Part shown: piece by piece, positions 62,179 through 64,000 of the stretch
Numbering within the stretch: the stretch's first letter is position 1
How the letters are laid out: each line of letters opens with the position of its first letter
Origin: JAGOMX01 sp041738135
Lineage (GTDB): Bacteria > Pseudomonadota > Alphaproteobacteria > JAGOMX01
NCBI GenBank assembly: GCA_041738135.1
Contig: JBGSQK010000074.1
Span: 1 to 64,000 of the forward strand
Direction: 5' to 3'
DNA length: 64,000 nucleotides
Translations under genes and position numbers: made by a program
Notes under the pieces: generated by a model
What the model was told of the DNA's origin: nothing
Seen by the model: the letters and a program-made list of their open reading frames with translations, nothing else
The model's database searches: none

Positions 62179-62805
62179 TTAGTCCATGCAGCATTTTTTG
62201 TATTTCTTACCGCTGCCACATACACAAGGATCATTGCGGCCCGTTTTGGGTTCGAGGCGAGTTATGGTTTCACCGTGAGCATGCCCACAACCAGCGTGGT
62301 GCACATGTTCGTGATGGTGATCGTGATCATGATCATGACCGCAGCCTTCGTGATGGACGTGGTTACCTTCTTCATCATATTCGTCTGCAAACTGTTGCAT
62401 GGCTTCAAGTAAATTGACCATGCATATTTGTAGCAAATCGTAATCGATCGGTTCTTCGATGATGGTTTTCGCTTCATCGGTCATCTCATAGGCCTTAAGA
62501 AAATCATCGCGGACAAATTCTCTTATAATACTGAGGCGTTTGGATTTTTCTTCGTCTGATACAGTAAGCTCTTCCTCAGCAAAAGATTCTTGGATAAATT
62601 CCTTAAGAATGCTTAATTCAGTGGGATCCACTGCTTTCTCATGTGGTTCCAGAGATAATTCACCCATTTCATCCATGTAAATTTTGTTGAGCCGCATATA
62701 GGCATGCAATGCAAAAACCTCATGGCGTTGCTGCGGATCCCTTAAATCAGGTTTCTCCATATCTTCTTCGATAAAATCATCAAAATCCATTGCTTGGTTT
62801 GTCAT
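62179..62805 (-). CDS. SEC-C-motif protein with His-rich metal-binding region
   Basis: The protein has 208 residues from the ATG at 62805 (AGGA upstream). The C-terminal GRNDPCVCGSGKKYKKCC is the SEC-C zinc motif also found at the end of SecA. Before it lies a His/Asp-rich part (GCGHDHDHDHHHEHVHHAGC) with two extra CGH units, probably a metal buffer. The helical N-terminus is acidic. A role in targeting or quality control with SecA or the ribosome, or in metal sensing, is open. Confidence 0.78.
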   Translation of the reverse strand: MTNQAMDFDDFIEEDMEKPDLRDPQQRHEVFALHAYMRLNKIYMDEMGELSLEPHEKAVDPTELSILKEFIQESFAEEELTVSDEEKSKRLSIIREFVRDDFLKAYEMTDEAKTIIEEPIDYDLLQICMVNLLEAMQQFADEYDEEGNHVHHEGCGHDHDHDHHHEHVHHAGCGHAHGETITRLEPKTGRNDPCVCGSGKKYKKCCMD

Positions 62806-62966
62806 GTGTAATCCTTTAAATATATTTTTTCTCAATTAACCAAAAATATCAATTTATTGCAATGAAAATATGGATTTTGCATCACTAAAAACTGGACCTT
62901 TTTCAACAAAACGCATATAAGGTTATGTTATTGGATTAACTTTCAAATCAAGGCTGAATTAAAAGC

Positions 62967-63737
62967 ATGATCGACTCTATACTTGCATCTTTACAAACCA
63001 CGTCGCCGGAATTTGTTTCCTTGTGCATGTTGTTGATGAGCGGAATGGGCTGTTTGATGTTGTTTAGGGCCTTTGGTTTATTTGGTCTTTACAGTTTTAT
63101 TTCGTTGTCCGTTATTGCAGCGAATCTTCAGGTGTTGAAAGCAGCTCAGTTTTCGTTTCTCCAGGAACCTGTGGCGCTGGGCACCATCGTCTTTGGCTCC
63201 ACCTATATGGCCACCAACATAATTACAGAACACTACGGCCGTAAAGATGCTGAACGAGCCGTCTGGATTGGGTTTGCCTCCATGTTCTTTATGACCATTA
63301 TCATGCTCATGACCTTGGGTTGGCCCAAGCTAGGCGGCGGCGGTGAAAATGTTCGTTTTGATGAAGCCCATGATGCCATTGCCACATTATTCATGCCGGC
63401 TCCGGCTATTTTCTTGGCCAGTTTTATTTCCTATATCGTCAGCCAATATAACGACATATGGATCTTCTCGTTGATGAAGAACATTACCCGAGACCGTATG
63501 CTATGGCTCAGAACCAATGTGGCCACATTCGTATCAGCCTTTATCGATTCAACCATCTTCAGCTTTTTGGCCTGGTATGTGTTTGCACCAGAACCGTTCA
63601 GTATTTCCACCATTTGGTACACCTATATCCTAGGCACATACGTTTTCCGGTTAGCCCTGTCGGTCTTTAATACGCCCTTTGTCTATCTATCTTATTCTTT
63701 TAAACCTAAAGAGAAGTTTATTATTCGCCATGTCTAA
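62967..63737 (+). CDS. yhhQ: Queuosine precursor transporter (YhhQ/VUT family)
   Basis: The protein has 256 residues and about six hydrophobic segments. The VUT/YhhQ block FGSTYMATNIITEHYGRKDA and the C-terminal DSTIFSFLAWYVFA and YVFRLALSVFNTPFVYLSY match the family, which imports queuine or preQ0/preQ1. It overlaps tgt by 8 bp, a fusion of import and tRNA insertion in one transcript. Confidence 0.9.
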   Translation: MIDSILASLQTTSPEFVSLCMLLMSGMGCLMLFRAFGLFGLYSFISLSVIAANLQVLKAAQFSFLQEPVALGTIVFGSTYMATNIITEHYGRKDAERAVWIGFASMFFMTIIMLMTLGWPKLGGGGENVRFDEAHDAIATLFMPAPAIFLASFISYIVSQYNDIWIFSLMKNITRDRMLWLRTNVATFVSAFIDSTIFSFLAWYVFAPEPFSISTIWYTYILGTYVFRLALSVFNTPFVYLSYSFKPKEKFIIRHV

Positions 63738-64000
63738 ATTCAGTTTTAAAGTTACAAAGCAATCATCAGAAACCGCAGCCCGTTTGGGTGTGCTAACCAC
63801 GCCTCACGGCGCTGTAGAAACACCAGCTTTCATTTTTTGCGCCACCAAGGCCGCCATTAAGGGCGCAACGCCAACGCAAATGAAAGATGCGGGCACGCAG
63901 ATTATTTTGTCCAACACTTACCACCTCATGCTACAGCCCGGCGGGGAGCTTGTGGAGCGCATGGGCGGTCTGCACAAGTTCATGGGCTGGGACGGCCCCA
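63730..64000 (+). CDS. tgt: Queuine tRNA-ribosyltransferase, partial at window end
   Basis: About 90 residues are visible from the ATG at 63730. Tgt exchanges G34 for preQ1 or queuine in GUN-anticodon tRNAs. RLGVLTTPHGAVETPAFIF, CATKAAIKGATPTQM, QIILSNTYHLMLQPG and GLHKFMGWD are the family start; the zinc site lies outside. The start overlaps the yhhQ stop. Confidence 0.95.
   Translation, partial: MSKFSFKVTKQSSETAARLGVLTTPHGAVETPAFIFCATKAAIKGATPTQMKDAGTQIILSNTYHLMLQPGGELVERMGGLHKFMGWDGP

Overview
The window reads as a chromosome segment of a host-associated alphaproteobacterium, possibly an obligate or facultative intracellular symbiont of the Holosporales/Rickettsiales type. The taxonomic guess is inference from gene style, not from a marker tree. 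Supporting points are an alphaproteobacterial housekeeping set (gltX, cysS, trmJ, gmk, groESL, dnaN, murA, dcd, proC, gpmI, uvrC, pgsA, ihfB, ftsY, tgt), polyhydroxybutyrate genes (phasin, phaB, phaC), many exported proteins of unknown function, several eukaryote-like proteins (F-box, leucine-rich repeat, Sel1-like, PTP-like phytase, patatin, class 3 lipase), and at least twelve copies of Rickettsia-style palindromic elements between genes.

Layout. 0.1-4.3 kb: a two-gene minus-strand operon of large exported proteins, one with an F-box-like segment and Sel1-like repeats. 4.4-8.1 kb: trmJ, cysS, gltX. 8.2-13.5 kb: small exported proteins, gmk, and two tandem ABC substrate-binding proteins without a permease or ATPase nearby. 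13.6-15.0 kb: a low-complexity Ala/Pro/Thr secreted protein with 99-bp DNA repeats. 15.2-18.8 kb: an aspartate aminotransferase / class II aldolase / exported peptide operon joined by ATGA overlaps, another exported protein and a lipoprotein. 19-21 kb: groESL. 21.3-25.7 kb: PTP-like phosphatase 1, a dicarboxylate symporter, and a DUF2000-ybaK-MFS operon. 26.2-32.7 kb: dnaN, a cytidylyltransferase-like protein, a giant F-box/LRR protein, murA-dcd. 32.9-36.3 kb: prepilin peptidase, ubiK, ybjN-proC-COQ9/TetR-like operon, phasin. 36.6-40.1 kb: OprB porin and three glutathione transferases. 40.2-45.6 kb: tRNA-Thr(GGT), gpmI, an hsp20 remnant, PTP-like phosphatase 2, uvrC-pgsA. 45.9-49.3 kb: amidase, OMP, a putative secreted HNH-type nuclease, ihfB. 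49.4-53.5 kb: phaB, phaC and a small gene carrying an in-frame palindromic element, then a patatin-like phospholipase and apaG. 53.6-58 kb: exported helical and cysteine-rich proteins and a class 3 lipase. 58-62 kb: three tandem hotdog thioesterases, amn, ftsY. 62.1-64 kb: a SEC-C protein and the queuosine pair yhhQ-tgt (tgt runs off the end).

The clearest unusual themes are (i) candidate host-directed effectors with signal peptides, scattered among housekeeping genes; (ii) a multi-subtype family of nested palindromes of roughly 120-170 bp, one of which lies inside a reading frame directly upstream of phaC; (iii) two PTP-like phytase paralogues whose usual general-acid position appears to be substituted; and (iv) small exported proteins with paired CX3C cysteine motifs. 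No CRISPR array, rRNA, transposase or prophage was seen.
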